DNA from: JBBRYB01 sp038238115
GTDB taxonomy: Bacteria > Actinomycetota > Actinomycetes > Propionibacteriales > Nocardioidaceae
Direction: 5' to 3'
Assembly: GCA_038238115.1 (NCBI GenBank)
Contig: JBBRYB010000005.1
Location: forward strand, 94,071 to 158,070
Length of the DNA: 64,000 nt
Shown here: positions 1 through 9,612 of the stretch, piece after piece
Numbering within the stretch: position 1 is the first letter of the stretch
Layout of the letters: every line of letters begins with the position of its first letter
Notes under the pieces: generated by a model
Told to the model about the DNA's origin: nothing
The model's database searches: none
What the model saw: the letters and a program-made list of their open reading frames with translations, nothing else
Position numbers and translations under genes: made by a program

Positions 1-1
1 G

Positions 2-298
2 ACGCCGCTTCGGGTCATCGCGGAGCTGCGGCACGAACTCGCCGCCCGTGGCTTCGTCAAGGCACGTGACGCTGTCGGATTCGCCAACCGGGCCACGACC
101 GGCTCCGAAGCGGCCACGCCTGCACCGGCGCGGATGCTTGACGCGCCATGGACGCTCGGCGCGCCGCGGACGGTGGACGGACCGAGGGGCGACACGCCAC
201 TGACTGCTGACGCTGCGCCGACTGGTGACGCTGCGCCGACTGGTGACGCTGCGCCGACTGGTGACGCTGCGCCGACTGTTCACAGCAGGGTGCGCTGA
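2..298 (+). CDS. pyrD: Dihydroorotate dehydrogenase, C-terminal end (partial)
   Basis: Only the last 98 codons are inside the window; the gene continues to the left. The first 30 residues (TPLRVIAELRHELAARGF, then a DAVG motif) resemble the last helix of actinobacterial PyrD, the enzyme that oxidises dihydroorotate to orotate in pyrimidine synthesis. The stop TGA overlaps the ATG of pyrF (TGATG), which fits a pyr operon. The final 65 or so residues are a low-complexity Ala/Pro/Thr tail with four DAAPTG-type units and are not part of the enzyme fold. The assignment rests on a short C-terminal match plus position before pyrF; the end of another pyr operon gene such as carB is less likely. Confidence 0.55.
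   Translation, partial: TPLRVIAELRHELAARGFVKARDAVGFANRATTGSEAATPAPARMLDAPWTLGAPRTVDGPRGDTPLTADAAPTGDAAPTGDAAPTGDAAPTVHSRVR
209..280 (+). repeat. Four 18-bp tandem repeats in the 3' end of pyrD
   Basis: Units at 209-226, 227-244, 245-262 and 263-280, each close to GACGCTGCGCCGACTGGT. The first three are identical and the fourth ends GTT. The unit is six codons, so it expands the PyrD tail as DAAPTG without breaking the frame. Confidence 0.9.
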
Positions 299-1143
299 TG
301 GAGCCTTTCGGCGCCAGGCTGCGTGTTGCGATGGACAACCGCGGACCGTTCTGTGTCGGCATCGACCCGCACCCGGATCTGCTGCGCGCGTGGAGTCTCG
401 ACGACGACGCCGCGGGGCTCGAACGGTTCGCGATGACGGCGGTGGAGGCGCTGGCCGGCGAGCTGGCGGTACTCAAGCCGCAGTCGGCGTTCTTCGAGCG
501 ACACGGGTCGCGCGGAATCGCCGTGCTCGAACGCCTGGTCACCGCCGCCCGCACCCTGGGGTCGCTGGTGCTGCTCGATGTGAAGCGCGGCGACATCGGC
601 TCGACGATGCAGGGATACGCCGACGCCTACGTTGACCAGAGCTCACCGCTGGCCGCCGACGCGGTCACGGTCAGCCCGTTCCTCGGCTTCGCATCGCTTC
701 GGCCCGTTCTCGACACCGCTGCCGCGCACGGCGCCGGCGTCTTCGTGCTGGCCCTCACCTCCAACGCCGGCGGCGCGCAGGTGCAACGTGCCCGGGTTGC
801 CGAAGTCGAGTCGGCGACGGGCGAGTCGGTGGCGGGCGCAATCCTGTCAGCCATCCGGGCGGAGAACGCCGGCGCGACCCCGCTGGGCTCCGTGGGTGCA
901 GTCGTGGCGGCGAACCTCGAGACGGTGGGCGAGGACCTCGCCGTCAACGGACCGCTGCTCGCACCCGGCTTCGGTGCGCAGGGAGGTAGTGCGGACGACG
1001 TGGGACGGCTCTTCTCCGAGGTGTACGGCGCGGTGCTGCCCACATCGTCTCGGGAGATCCTGCGAGCCGGCCCGAGCCCAGATGCACTGCGTGCGGCCGC
1101 CCGGAAGGCACGCGACATGGTCTCGGCGGCCATCGGGCGATAA
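298..1143 (+). CDS. pyrF: Orotidine 5'-phosphate decarboxylase
   Basis: Decarboxylates OMP to UMP, the last step of de novo UMP synthesis, in the cytoplasm. The 281-residue protein has the catalytic cluster LLDVKRGDIGS, giving D94, K96 and D99, and an early GIDPHPDLL strand. Length and motif fit the longer type found in actinobacteria and mycobacteria. The ATG at 298 overlaps the upstream stop, so translation is probably coupled to pyrD. The next gene is 249 nt downstream; that gap contains a TAGACT (about 1302) that could be a -10 element for the following hypothetical gene, but no clear -35. Confidence 0.95.
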   Translation: MEPFGARLRVAMDNRGPFCVGIDPHPDLLRAWSLDDDAAGLERFAMTAVEALAGELAVLKPQSAFFERHGSRGIAVLERLVTAARTLGSLVLLDVKRGDIGSTMQGYADAYVDQSSPLAADAVTVSPFLGFASLRPVLDTAAAHGAGVFVLALTSNAGGAQVQRARVAEVESATGESVAGAILSAIRAENAGATPLGSVGAVVAANLETVGEDLAVNGPLLAPGFGAQGGSADDVGRLFSEVYGAVLPTSSREILRAGPSPDALRAAARKARDMVSAAIGR

Positions 1144-1392
1144 GGACGAGCACGCCGAAGGTGCCGTCGTCGCGCTGCTGGCGTCTGCCTTCGCAGCATG
1201 CGGCAGCAACGCAAGCGGCGGACTTCGCCGTCCAGGCGTGGGCACTGCGGGTCAGCGCCACCGACGTAGCTCGTCGCGTCGGCTGAGGTCGTCCCGTGAC
1301 CACTAGACTCGGCCCTGACGTGCGGCCCCCGGGCGAGCCATCCGCCACGACCGCCGTGGCCGCCTCGCCTACCGCGCATCCTGGGAGAGCCG

Positions 1393-1929
1393 ATGAGCGA
1401 CATGTGGCCACCGCCGAACGACCCGGCGCAGCCCGACCGTGCCGGCCAGCCGCCGTACAGTCAGGGGCCGGATGCGCCACAAGGTCGACCGGTGTATCCG
1501 CAGCAGGAGCTGTTGCCTCAGGAAGTGAAGCCGGGCCGCAGTCGGCTGCCTCTCGTCATCGGCCTGGTCGTGGTGTTTGCGCTGATCGCAGGAGGAGTCG
1601 TGACGTGGCTCCTGCTGCGAAACACCGGAGAGGACACCCGGGCGCAGTACTGCTCCGCGCTCCGCACCCTCACCAACAACGGCGATGTGACGTCGGCCAT
1701 CGGTTCGGCCGACGCCTCGACCGCCGAGGTCCTCCAGCAGGTCCTCGACACGGCACCCACCGCGGTGAAGCCTGACTGGCAGACCCTGCGGGACCTCGGC
1801 AACACGGCGTCGACGTCGCCCGACAACGTGGACATCTCCTCGGCGCTCAAGGCGTACTCGGCGTACCAAAGTATCGCTCGCGACGCTCGCGACAACTGCA
1901 ACCTCACGATCAATCTCCCGGGTCTCTGA
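1393..1929 (+). CDS. Membrane-anchored hypothetical protein
   Basis: I do not recognise a family. The 178-residue protein has a Pro/Gln-rich, presumably cytoplasmic N-terminus (residues 1-50), one hydrophobic segment (about 52-76), and a mostly helical-looking outer domain of about 100 residues with two cysteines (C87 and C169) that could pair outside the cell. The start ATG at 1393 has a GGGAGAG Shine-Dalgarno 6 nt upstream. It lies between pyrF and mihF on the same strand. The architecture is common among uncharacterised actinobacterial envelope proteins. Confidence 0.75.
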   Translation: MSDMWPPPNDPAQPDRAGQPPYSQGPDAPQGRPVYPQQELLPQEVKPGRSRLPLVIGLVVVFALIAGGVVTWLLLRNTGEDTRAQYCSALRTLTNNGDVTSAIGSADASTAEVLQQVLDTAPTAVKPDWQTLRDLGNTASTSPDNVDISSALKAYSAYQSIARDARDNCNLTINLPGL

Positions 1930-2096
1930 CCCTCGCCGAGCAGCCCCGCGGCCGTCCTCGAGTCTGCCGCTATGAAGCGCGCAGCAGAGCCGTTATGGTG
2001 AGGACCGGTGGCGCAGGGGTCCTGCGCACGGATTCAGTAGGCGGGGCCGCAGTGCCTCCGCCCACGTGACGCAAGTGAAGCTTCGAGGTTGATGCC

Positions 2097-2417
2097 GTGC
2101 CCGTTCCCGAGTTGACCGCCGAGCAACGCCGTGCAGCACTGGAAAAGGCAGCAGTCGTCCGCCGCGAGCGTGCAGCGGCCAAGGACCGGCTCAAGTCGTC
2201 GAACGTGTCGGTGCACGACATCATCAAGGAGAGCCAGGACAACGAGGCGATCGGCAAGATGAAGGTCATCGACCTCCTGCAAGCCGTCCCCGGTCTCGGC
2301 CAGGTGCGCGCCCGCAACCTGATGGAGCGCATCGGCATCTCACAGTCGCGCCGCGTCCGGGGGCTGGGAGCGAACCAGATCGCCGCGCTCGAGCGCGAGT
2401 TTGAACACCGCGGCTGA
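2097..2417 (+). CDS. mihF: Actinobacterial integration host factor (mIHF)
   Basis: Small basic nucleoid-associated DNA-binding protein of 106 residues, specific to actinobacteria and unrelated to E. coli IHF. N-terminal helix rich in Arg/Lys/Ala ([13 protein letters not shown]), then the HhH-like DNA-binding part with [19 protein letters not shown] and a final [11 protein letters not shown] segment. GTG at 2097 is the only in-frame start that gives the family N-terminus. The pyrF-mihF-gmk order is the conserved one. The gene overlaps the start of gmk by 17 nt. Confidence 0.93.
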   Translation: MPVPELTAEQRRAALEKAAVVRRERAAAKDRLKSSNVSVHDIIKESQDNEAIGKMKVIDLLQAVPGLGQVRARNLMERIGISQSRRVRGLGANQIAALEREFEHRG

Positions 2418-3006
2418 CCCGCCGGTACCTGGCAGGAGTCGGCTCACCGTGCTGGCCGGCCCGACCGCGGCCGGCAAGGGGTCGGTCGCCGCGGACATCC
2501 GAGAGCACCACGTCGACGTGTGGATCTCCGTGTCGGTGACGACCCGGCCACCGCGACCCGGCGAGGTCGACGGGGTCCACTACTGGTTCATCGACGACCG
2601 CCGCTTCGACGCGATGGTCGCGGCCGGTGAGCTGCTCGAGTGGGCCGTCGTGCACGAGGTGGCGCGTTACGGCACACCTCGACAGCCCGTCGAGGGGGCA
2701 CTCGCGGCAGGTCGCCTGGCGCTCCTCGAGCTCGACCTCCAAGGCGCACGCCAGATCAGGAACACCATGCCCGATGCGTTGTTCGTGTTCCTGGCTCCCC
2801 CGTCCTGGGAGGAACTCGTCCGCCGGTTGGTGTGGCGAGCCACCGAGACCGACGACGACCGGGCCCGCCGGCTCCAGACGGCCGTCGCTGAGCTGGCCGC
2901 GGAGTCCGAGTTCGACGCCACCGTCGTCAACACCGAAATTCACGCTGCCGCCGAGGAATTGGTAGGCTTAATGCGCGCCCGAGCCGGCACCGCCCGTTCA
3001 GCGTGA
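2401..3006 (+). CDS. gmk: Guanylate kinase
   Basis: Phosphorylates GMP to GDP. Translation from TTG at 2401, inside the 3' end of mihF, gives 201 residues. The P-loop is GPTAAGKGS (residues 20-28): K26 is present, but the residue after it is Gly instead of the usual Ser/Thr. [19 protein letters not shown] is the GMP-binding segment, and [13 protein letters not shown] and [13 protein letters not shown] are typical. TTG is a weak start; a GTG at about 2448 would leave only a few residues before the P-loop, which is short for the family, so the TTG is preferred. The next gene, rpoZ, completes the conserved gmk-rpoZ-coaBC order. Confidence 0.93.
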   Translation: MNTAADPPVPGRSRLTVLAGPTAAGKGSVAADIREHHVDVWISVSVTTRPPRPGEVDGVHYWFIDDRRFDAMVAAGELLEWAVVHEVARYGTPRQPVEGALAAGRLALLELDLQGARQIRNTMPDALFVFLAPPSWEELVRRLVWRATETDDDRARRLQTAVAELAAESEFDATVVNTEIHAAAEELVGLMRARAGTARSA

Positions 3007-3043
3007 TCGGACCCACCTCCCAGTTTTCGAATGAGGCTTCTGC

Positions 3044-3316
3044 GTGTCAGGCACCGTCCCCGTCGCCGAGGGCATCACCAACCCTCCCATCGATGATCTC
3101 CTCGAGAAGACAGACTCCAAGTACAAGCTCGTGTTGTACTCCGCCAAGCGCGCTCGCCAGATCAACGCCTACTACTCCCAGCTCGGCGAAGGGCTGCTCG
3201 AGTACGTCGGTCCGCTCGTCGACACCCACGTCCAGGAGAAGCCGCTCTCGATCGCCCTGAGGGAGATCAACGCCGACCTGCTCACCTGTGAGGACATCGA
3301 GCCCGAGGAGGCCTGA
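3044..3316 (+). CDS. rpoZ: RNA polymerase omega subunit
   Basis: Small assembly subunit of RNA polymerase, 90 residues. [18 protein letters not shown] at the N-terminus and [12 protein letters not shown] near the C-terminus are the family signatures; the residues binding beta' are in the first half. Start GTG at 3044. It sits 37 nt after gmk and 54 nt before coaBC in the usual actinobacterial order. Confidence 0.95.
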   Translation: MSGTVPVAEGITNPPIDDLLEKTDSKYKLVLYSAKRARQINAYYSQLGEGLLEYVGPLVDTHVQEKPLSIALREINADLLTCEDIEPEEA

Positions 3317-3370
3317 CCCTCTGCAGCTCACGCCGCAGGGGAGTGCCCGCGCCGAGGACGGACGAGTCCC

Positions 3371-4669
3371 ATGAGCACTACTCCTGATTCTCCCGCCAGT
3401 GCTGGCATCGGCCTTGCCGAGCGCCGCACGCACGTCGTGCTCGGCGTAAGCGGCGGTATCGCCGCTTACAAGGCCTGCGAGCTGCTGCGCCGGTTCACCG
3501 AGTCGGGCCACGACGTCACGGTGGTGCCGACGGCTGCAGCGCTCAGCTTCGTGGGCGCCGCGACCTGGGAGGCCCTGTCCGGTCGACCCGTTCATACCGA
3601 CGTGTTCAGCGACGTGTCGTCCGTGCTCCACGTCCGGCTCGGTCAGCAGGCCGACCTGGTCATCGTCGCGCCAGCCACGGCCGACCTGCTGGCCAAAGCG
3701 GCAAACGGTCGCGCCGACGACCTGCTCACGAGCACCCTGCTCACTGCTTGCTGCCCGGTCATCTTCGCTCCGGCGATGCATACCGAGATGTGGACACACC
3801 CCGCGACCCAGGACAACGTCACACTGCTGCGCTCGCGCGGCGCGGTGGTCGTGGAGCCCGTCACCGGGCGTCTGACCGGCGCCGACTCAGGGCCCGGCCG
3901 GCTGCCCGAGGCGGCCCAGCTCTTCGAGCTCGCCGTCGGTGTGCTGCACGGGCACCGGCGCTCCCTCGGAGCCGACCTCAGCGGCCGTCGGGTCGTGGTG
4001 TCGGCCGGTGGCACCAGGGAGCCGCTCGACCCGGTGCGTTTCCTCGGCAACCGCTCCTCGGGCAAGCAGGGATTCGCGTTGGCGCAGACCGCGGCGGCGC
4101 GGGGCGCGCAGGTTGACCTGGTGGCCGCCAATACCAGCCTGCCATCGCCGGTCGGCGTCACCGTCCACGACGTCACCTCGGCGCTCGAGCTGCGAGACGT
4201 CGTACACCGGCTCGCGAGCCACGCAGACGCCGTGGTGATGGCCGCAGCCCCGGCCGACTTCCGGCCGGCCGCAGTGTCCGACCACAAGATCAAGAAGCGT
4301 GGAGACCGCATCGCACCGGCGATCGAGCTGGTCCAGAATCCGGACATCCTGGCCGAGCTCGTCAACCAGCGGGCAGTGGGTATGACGCGGCCGATCCTGG
4401 TGGGGTTCGCCGCCGAGACCGGCAACGAACACGAGACGGTCCTCGACCAGGCCCGGCGCAAGCTCGCCCGAAAGGGCTGCGACCTCCTCGTCGTCAACGA
4501 CGTCAGCGGTGGGGGTGTGTTCGGCTCCGACGACAGCCAGGCAGTGATCCTGGCCGCCGACGGGCATGAGCGGAAGGTCGAACCGGGTTCGAAGCGAGAT
4601 CTCGCGCACGTCGTCTGGGACGAGGTCACCGCGGCCTGGAACGTCGACGACACGCCAGCCACGTCATGA
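3371..4669 (+). CDS. coaBC: Bifunctional phosphopantothenoylcysteine decarboxylase/synthetase
   Basis: Joins 4'-phosphopantothenate to cysteine (CTP-dependent, C-terminal CoaB) and decarboxylates the product (FMN-dependent, N-terminal CoaC) on the way to coenzyme A. 432 residues. CoaC part: GVSGGIAAYK flavin loop (25-34), VLHVRLG with the active-site His, and APAMHTEMW. Many Dfp proteins have Asn where this has His in PAMH; I recall PAMH as usual in actinobacteria. CoaB part from about residue 200: VVVSAGGTREPLDPVRFLGNRS and DHKIKKRGD. The N-terminal 18 residues before the first strand are a poorly conserved extension. ATG at 3371 follows a weak GAGGACGGA. Confidence 0.96.
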   Translation: MSTTPDSPASAGIGLAERRTHVVLGVSGGIAAYKACELLRRFTESGHDVTVVPTAAALSFVGAATWEALSGRPVHTDVFSDVSSVLHVRLGQQADLVIVAPATADLLAKAANGRADDLLTSTLLTACCPVIFAPAMHTEMWTHPATQDNVTLLRSRGAVVVEPVTGRLTGADSGPGRLPEAAQLFELAVGVLHGHRRSLGADLSGRRVVVSAGGTREPLDPVRFLGNRSSGKQGFALAQTAAARGAQVDLVAANTSLPSPVGVTVHDVTSALELRDVVHRLASHADAVVMAAAPADFRPAAVSDHKIKKRGDRIAPAIELVQNPDILAELVNQRAVGMTRPILVGFAAETGNEHETVLDQARRKLARKGCDLLVVNDVSGGGVFGSDDSQAVILAADGHERKVEPGSKRDLAHVVWDEVTAAWNVDDTPATS

Positions 4670-4765
4670 GTGTCCGGCCGGAAGGCTAACCTAGAGTCTC
4701 CCGGCAGCAGCCGCTGCACGGGAGTCGCGCGCACGCCGTAGTCTGAACCGCACGAGGAGAGTCCG

Positions 4766-5959
4766 TTGTCAGGCCGCTTGTTCACGTCCGAGTCCGTCAC
4801 CGAAGGCCACCCTGACAAGATCGCGGACCAGATCAGCGACTCGGTTCTCGACGCGCTGCTGAGCCGTGACCCGAAGAGCCGGGTGGCGGTGGAGACGCTG
4901 GTGACAACGGGCCTGGTCGTCGTCGCCGGTGAGGTGACGACCGACGGCTACGCGCCGGTCTCCGACATCGTGCGGCAGAAGATCCTCGACATCGGCTACG
5001 ACTCCTCCAAGAAGGGTTTCGACGGGGCCTCGTGCGGGGTCCAGGTGGCGATCGGTGCCCAGTCTTCCGACATCGCGCAAGGTGTCAACGACGCCCTCGA
5101 GGAGCGATCACAAGGATCTACCGACCCGCTCGACCGGCAAGGGGCGGGCGACCAGGGTCTGATGTTCGGCTACGCGTGCGACGAGACTCCGGAGCTCATG
5201 CCGCTGCCGATCACCATCGCCCACCGACTCGCCGAGCGGCTGTCCGCGGTCCGCAAGGACGGCACGATGGCCTACCTGCGCCCCGACGGCAAGACGCAGG
5301 TCACCATCGAGTACGACGGCGACATCCCCGTGCGGGTCGACACCGTCGTGGTGTCCAGCCAGCACGCCGGCGACGTCGACCTCGATGCGCTCCTCATGCC
5401 CGATATCAAGAAACACGTCGTCGACGAGGTGCTCGCCAACTTCGACGTCGACTCCAGCGACTACCGACTCCTCGTCAACCCGACCGGACGCTTCGAGGTC
5501 GGTGGGCCGATGGGCGACGCGGGACTCACCGGCCGCAAGATCATCATCGACACCTACGGCGGCATGGCCCGCCACGGTGGCGGCGCGTTCAGCGGCAAGG
5601 ACCCCTCGAAGGTCGACCGATCCGGCGCCTACGCGATGCGCTGGGTCGCCAAGAACGTCGTCGCCGCCGACCTGGCGCGGCGCTGCGAGGTCCAGGTCGC
5701 CTACGCCATCGGCAAGGCGCACCCGGTCGGGTTCTATGTCGACTGCTTCGGCACCGAGACCATCGATGTCGACACGATCCGTCGCGCCGTCCTCGAGGTC
5801 TTCGACCTGCGCCCGGCCGCCATCATCCGCGACCTCGACCTGCTGCGGCCGATCTATGCGCTGACCGCCGCCTACGGCCACTTCGGTCGTGAGCTCCCCG
5901 AGTTCACCTGGGAAAGAATCGACCGCGTCGACGCCCTCAAAGCAGCCGTCGACCGCTAA
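4766..5959 (+). CDS. metK: S-adenosylmethionine synthetase
   Basis: Makes AdoMet from ATP and methionine. 397 residues with the family motifs [12 protein letters not shown] (near residue 14), [12 protein letters not shown] and [16 protein letters not shown]. The start is TTG at 4766, preceded by GAGGAG. It is directly upstream of priA, as in other actinobacteria. The 96-nt leader holds no recognisable SAM riboswitch. Confidence 0.97.
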   Translation: MSGRLFTSESVTEGHPDKIADQISDSVLDALLSRDPKSRVAVETLVTTGLVVVAGEVTTDGYAPVSDIVRQKILDIGYDSSKKGFDGASCGVQVAIGAQSSDIAQGVNDALEERSQGSTDPLDRQGAGDQGLMFGYACDETPELMPLPITIAHRLAERLSAVRKDGTMAYLRPDGKTQVTIEYDGDIPVRVDTVVVSSQHAGDVDLDALLMPDIKKHVVDEVLANFDVDSSDYRLLVNPTGRFEVGGPMGDAGLTGRKIIIDTYGGMARHGGGAFSGKDPSKVDRSGAYAMRWVAKNVVAADLARRCEVQVAYAIGKAHPVGFYVDCFGTETIDVDTIRRAVLEVFDLRPAAIIRDLDLLRPIYALTAAYGHFGRELPEFTWERIDRVDALKAAVDR

Positions 5960-6069
5960 CCGCAGGGGTCGCCAGACATGCGCACCGGTTGACGGCTCGC
6001 ACTTCCTGACCTCTCGCGGGCCGGTGGCGGTCGGCGGGGTTGTCGGTGCGAACTGGTTGAATCGCCAGC

Positions 6070-8091
6070 ATGACAGCGACGCCGGTGCCTGCGGAGCAGC
6101 TTGCCCTGCTCAGGAAGCGGGTGCGGGCGAGGCGCCCGGCGCCGGTTTCGGCTCCCGCAGCCGAGCTGTCGGTCGCCCGGGTCGCGGTCGACCTGCCGCT
6201 GGCCCATCTCGACAGACCTTTCGACTACCTGGTCCCCGCGTCGCTGCACGAGGAGACGGTGCCGGGATGCCGGGTCAAGGTGCGCTTCTCGGGGCGCGAC
6301 GTCGACGGCTTCGTCATCGAGCGCGCCGACGACACCGACCATGTCGGCGCCCTGACGCCGCTTCGCCGGGTCGTCTCGAGCGAGCCGGTCCTTACTCCTG
6401 CTGTGCTGGCCGTCGCGCGCATGGTGGCGGACAGATATGCCGGCACGCTCGCCGACGTACTCAGGCTCGCCGTGCCACCCCGGCACGCCCGGGTGGAAGC
6501 CGAGACGCCGCGCGCGCGAGTCCTCGAAGCGCCGGCAGACGCGCAGGCCGACCGCTGGCGCGAGGAGACGGGCGGTGGCGCGATGCTGTCGAGGCTGAGG
6601 TCGGGGGAGTCGCCGCGAGCGGTCTGGACGGCATTGGCCGGAGCGGCCTGGCCGGAGCAGCTCGCGGCAGCGGCCGCGGCGACGCTGACGTCGGGTCGGG
6701 GGACCATTATCTGCGTTCCCGACGCCCGCGACGTCGCGCGGGTCGACGAGGCCCTGACGTCGGTGCTCGGCGGTGATGCGTGCGTCGTGCTCACGGCCGA
6801 CCTCGGACCGGCCGCGCGCTACCGGGCGTTCCTGGCTCTCGCACGCGGCCAGGTGCAGGTTGTCGTGGGAACCCGCGCCGCCGCATTCGCCCCGGTGCGC
6901 GACCTTGGCCTGGTGGTGATGTGGGACGACGGTGACGACCTGTACGCCGAGCCGCGGGCACCGTATCCGCACGCCCGTGAGGTGCTCTTGCTGCGCGCTC
7001 ATCAGGAGCGAACCGCTGCTCTGTTCGGGGCGATCTCCAGGTCGGTCGAGGCGCAGGCGCTGGTCGAGTCGTCGTGGGCCGTCTCCCTTACGGCGTCTCG
7101 CGCGGTGGCCCGGGCGAAGGCGCCTCAGGTGCACGTGACCGGAGAGCACGACAGCGAGCAGGCGCGAGACACCCCGAGAGCCGCCGGCAGGATGCCGCGC
7201 CGCGTCTTCGAGATCGTCCGAGAGGCGCTGAGCACAGGACCGGTCCTCGTGCACACCCCTCGCTACGGCTACCAGCCGGCCCTCACCTGCGACAGCTGCC
7301 GACATGCGGCCCACTGTGAGCGCTGCAACGGCCCGCTGTCACGACCGCTCCGGGCTGCGCCGCCGCAGTGCCGGTGGTGTGGACTCGTCGCGCCGTCGTG
7401 GGTCTGCCGCCACTGCCAGGGCCAGCGGCTGCGGGCCCCGGTGGTGGGCTCCCTGCGAACGGCCGAGGAGTGGGGCCGAAGCTTCCCCCAGACCAAGGTG
7501 GTCTCCTCGGGTGGCGACCATGTGCTGGACGCCGTGGCGTCCGAGCCAGCCATCGTTGTCGCTACCGCTGGTGCGGAGCCTCGAGCCGACGGTGGCTTCT
7601 CGGCCGCCGTACTGCTCGACACCTGGCTCATGCTGAGCCGTCCGGATCTTCGCGCCGGCGAAGAGGCACTTCGCCGGTGGTTCCACGTTGCGGCGCTGGT
7701 CCGACCGGCTGCCGACGGCGGCCGGGTCCTGGCGGTAGGTGACCCAACGTCGGCCGCCCTGCAGGCGCTGGTCCGCTGGGATTCGGAAGGGTTCGCGAGT
7801 CGGGAGCTGTGCGAGCGCCGCTCGGCCCACCTCACCCCGGCGGCGAGGATGGCCACCGTGACGGGGCCGCCCGACGTCATCGCCGACGTGTTGACCTCGC
7901 TGACCCTGCCTCGTGACGTGGAGGTCCTGGGGCCGGTCGAGGTGGGCGAACAGCAGGCGCGCATCGTCGTACGCACACCCCATGAGCACGCAGCCGGTCT
8001 GGCCAAGGCCCTGAGCCAGCTGCAGGCCGGCCGGAGCAGTCGCAAACGCACTCCCGTACGCGTCCAGGTCGACCCCGGCGAGCTGATCTAG
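6070..8091 (+). CDS. priA: Primosomal protein N' (PriA), helicase motifs lost
   Basis: Replication-restart protein that loads the replisome at stalled forks. 673 residues, shorter than the roughly 730 of E. coli. The N-terminal 3'-DNA-end binding domain is recognisable (VDLPLAHLDRPFDYLVP). A zinc-binding block of eight cysteines lies at about residues 404-455 (CDSCRHAAHCERC, then CRWC and CRHC). I find no Walker A GKT and no DEEH box; the equivalent site reads WDDGDDLY. This degeneration is known for actinobacterial PriA and implies no ATP-driven helicase activity. ATG start at 6070, 110 nt after metK. Confidence 0.92.
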   Translation: MTATPVPAEQLALLRKRVRARRPAPVSAPAAELSVARVAVDLPLAHLDRPFDYLVPASLHEETVPGCRVKVRFSGRDVDGFVIERADDTDHVGALTPLRRVVSSEPVLTPAVLAVARMVADRYAGTLADVLRLAVPPRHARVEAETPRARVLEAPADAQADRWREETGGGAMLSRLRSGESPRAVWTALAGAAWPEQLAAAAAATLTSGRGTIICVPDARDVARVDEALTSVLGGDACVVLTADLGPAARYRAFLALARGQVQVVVGTRAAAFAPVRDLGLVVMWDDGDDLYAEPRAPYPHAREVLLLRAHQERTAALFGAISRSVEAQALVESSWAVSLTASRAVARAKAPQVHVTGEHDSEQARDTPRAAGRMPRRVFEIVREALSTGPVLVHTPRYGYQPALTCDSCRHAAHCERCNGPLSRPLRAAPPQCRWCGLVAPSWVCRHCQGQRLRAPVVGSLRTAEEWGRSFPQTKVVSSGGDHVLDAVASEPAIVVATAGAEPRADGGFSAAVLLDTWLMLSRPDLRAGEEALRRWFHVAALVRPAADGGRVLAVGDPTSAALQALVRWDSEGFASRELCERRSAHLTPAARMATVTGPPDVIADVLTSLTLPRDVEVLGPVEVGEQQARIVVRTPHEHAAGLAKALSQLQAGRSSRKRTPVRVQVDPGELI

Positions 8092-8137
8092 AGCGGCACT
8101 AAGATCAAGTCGTCGGTCGTCGAGAGGTGGAGCAGGC

Positions 8138-8683
8138 GTGGCAGTGCGGGACATCAGGGTGTTCGGCGACCCGATCCTTCGCAGCGTCGCCACGGAGGTC
8201 ACCGACTTCGACAAGCAGCTGCGTGGGCTCGTGCAAGATCTGGTCGAGACCATGCTCGAGGCGCCCGGAGCAGGACTCGCGGCTCCCCAGATCGGCGTCG
8301 GTCTGCGCGTCTTCACCTATCACCTCGACGACATCGTCGGACACCTCGTCAACCCCCGGCTGACCCTGTCCGACGAGTCCGAGCTCGACGACGAGGGCTG
8401 CCTGTCGATCCCAGGGTTGACATACGAGTGCAGCCGCGCACGAAGCGTCGTCGCGGGTGGGTTCGACATGTACGGCGAACCGGTGGTCATCGAAGCAGGC
8501 GACCGGTTGGCGCGCTGCATCCAGCACGAGACCGACCACCTCGACGGGATCCTCTTCGTCGACCGCCTCGACCGGGCCACCCGCAAGGCCGCCATGAAGG
8601 CGATCCGCGAAGCCGAGTGGAACGGTGGCCCGGCGCCCGTCGTGAAGCAGTCGCCGCACCCGATGCACGGCCGAGGCCTCTGA
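8138..8683 (+). CDS. def: Peptide deformylase
   Basis: Removes the formyl group from the initiator methionine of nascent proteins. 181 residues with the three diagnostic motifs: [10 protein letters not shown] (44-53), EGCLS (86-90, metal ligand C88) and QHETDH (129-134, metal ligands H130 and H134 with catalytic E131). GTG at 8138 follows GGTGGAG. TAAGAT at 8100-8105 is a possible -10 box. The stop is 2 nt before fmt, so the two enzymes that manage N-formyl-Met (one adds it to the initiator tRNA, one removes it) are co-expressed. Confidence 0.97.
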   Translation: MAVRDIRVFGDPILRSVATEVTDFDKQLRGLVQDLVETMLEAPGAGLAAPQIGVGLRVFTYHLDDIVGHLVNPRLTLSDESELDDEGCLSIPGLTYECSRARSVVAGGFDMYGEPVVIEAGDRLARCIQHETDHLDGILFVDRLDRATRKAAMKAIREAEWNGGPAPVVKQSPHPMHGRGL

Positions 8684-8685
8684 CT

Positions 8686-9612
8686 ATGCGGCTCGTCTTC
8701 GCGGGCACGCCGGATGCCGCCGTGCCATCGCTGAAGGCGCTACTCTGCAGCCGTCACGAGGTGGTCGGCGTTGTCACCCGCCCGGATGCACGCGGTGGCC
8801 GAGGTCGCCGGCTCAGGCCCTCGCCGGTCGCCGATGTCGCGGCCGACCAGCACCTGGAGGTGCTGAAGCCCGACCGACCCGGTGACGCAGACTTCATCGC
8901 CCGGCTCAGAGAGATCGACCCCGATCTGTGCCCGGTGGTGGCGTACGGCGGACTGCTGCCGGCGCGGGCACTGTCCATCCCGCGGCGCGGCTGGGTCAAC
9001 CTACACTTCTCGGTGCTGCCCGCCTGGCGTGGTGCCGCGCCGGTGCAGCGCGCGATCATGGCGGGCGACGAGGTGACCGGCGCGACCACGTTTCGCATCG
9101 TCGAGGCGCTCGACGCCGGCCCGACGTACGGCGTCGTGACCGAAACGATCCGGGCCGACGACACCGCCGGGGCACTGCTGCTGCGCCTGGCCGAGCACGG
9201 CGCGGACCTGCTCGTGACGACAATCGACGGCATCGACGCCGGCGCCGTCGAAGAGCGAGAGCAGCCGATGAGCGGCGTCTCGCAAGCGCCCAAGCTCACG
9301 GTCGACGAGGCCGAGGTCAGGTGGGGCGCTCCCGCCTTCGCGATCGACCGGCAGGTCCGTGGGTGCACCCCCGAGCCGGGTGCATGGACGCTTCTGGGCG
9401 ACGAGCGCCTCAAGGTCGGTCCCGTCGCGTTGCGGGCAGACGTCGTGGACCTGGCGCCTGGTGCGCTGCGGATCGACAAGACCGCCGTCCTCGCCGGAAC
9501 GGCGACGCACGCTGTCGAGCTGAGTGATGTGCAGCCGCCGGGGAAGGCCAGCATCCGCGCCGCGGACTGGGCTCGCGGTCGGCGTGGAGGTCCCGCGCGG
9601 TTGGGGCGGTGA
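8686..9612 (+). CDS. fmt: Methionyl-tRNA formyltransferase
   Basis: Transfers the formyl group of 10-formyl-THF to Met-tRNAfMet. 308 residues. [12 protein letters not shown] at the N-terminus, catalytic core [16 protein letters not shown] with N105 and H107, and D143 in the ALDAGPTYG segment. An OB-like C-terminal tRNA-binding domain follows from about residue 205. ATG at 8686 lies 2 nt after the def stop. The TGA at the end overlaps the ATG of rsmB. Confidence 0.97.
   Translation: MRLVFAGTPDAAVPSLKALLCSRHEVVGVVTRPDARGGRGRRLRPSPVADVAADQHLEVLKPDRPGDADFIARLREIDPDLCPVVAYGGLLPARALSIPRRGWVNLHFSVLPAWRGAAPVQRAIMAGDEVTGATTFRIVEALDAGPTYGVVTETIRADDTAGALLLRLAEHGADLLVTTIDGIDAGAVEEREQPMSGVSQAPKLTVDEAEVRWGAPAFAIDRQVRGCTPEPGAWTLLGDERLKVGPVALRADVVDLAPGALRIDKTAVLAGTATHAVELSDVQPPGKASIRAADWARGRRGGPARLGR

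Noticed and set aside
1144..1392. Gene in the pyrF downstream gap
   Set aside because: Open frames there are shadows without start signals; only a possible TAGACT -10 was seen.
4670..4765. SAM riboswitch before metK
   Set aside because: The 96-nt leader lacks the conserved SAM-I or SAM-II cores; only a short GCAGC...GCTGC inverted repeat is seen.
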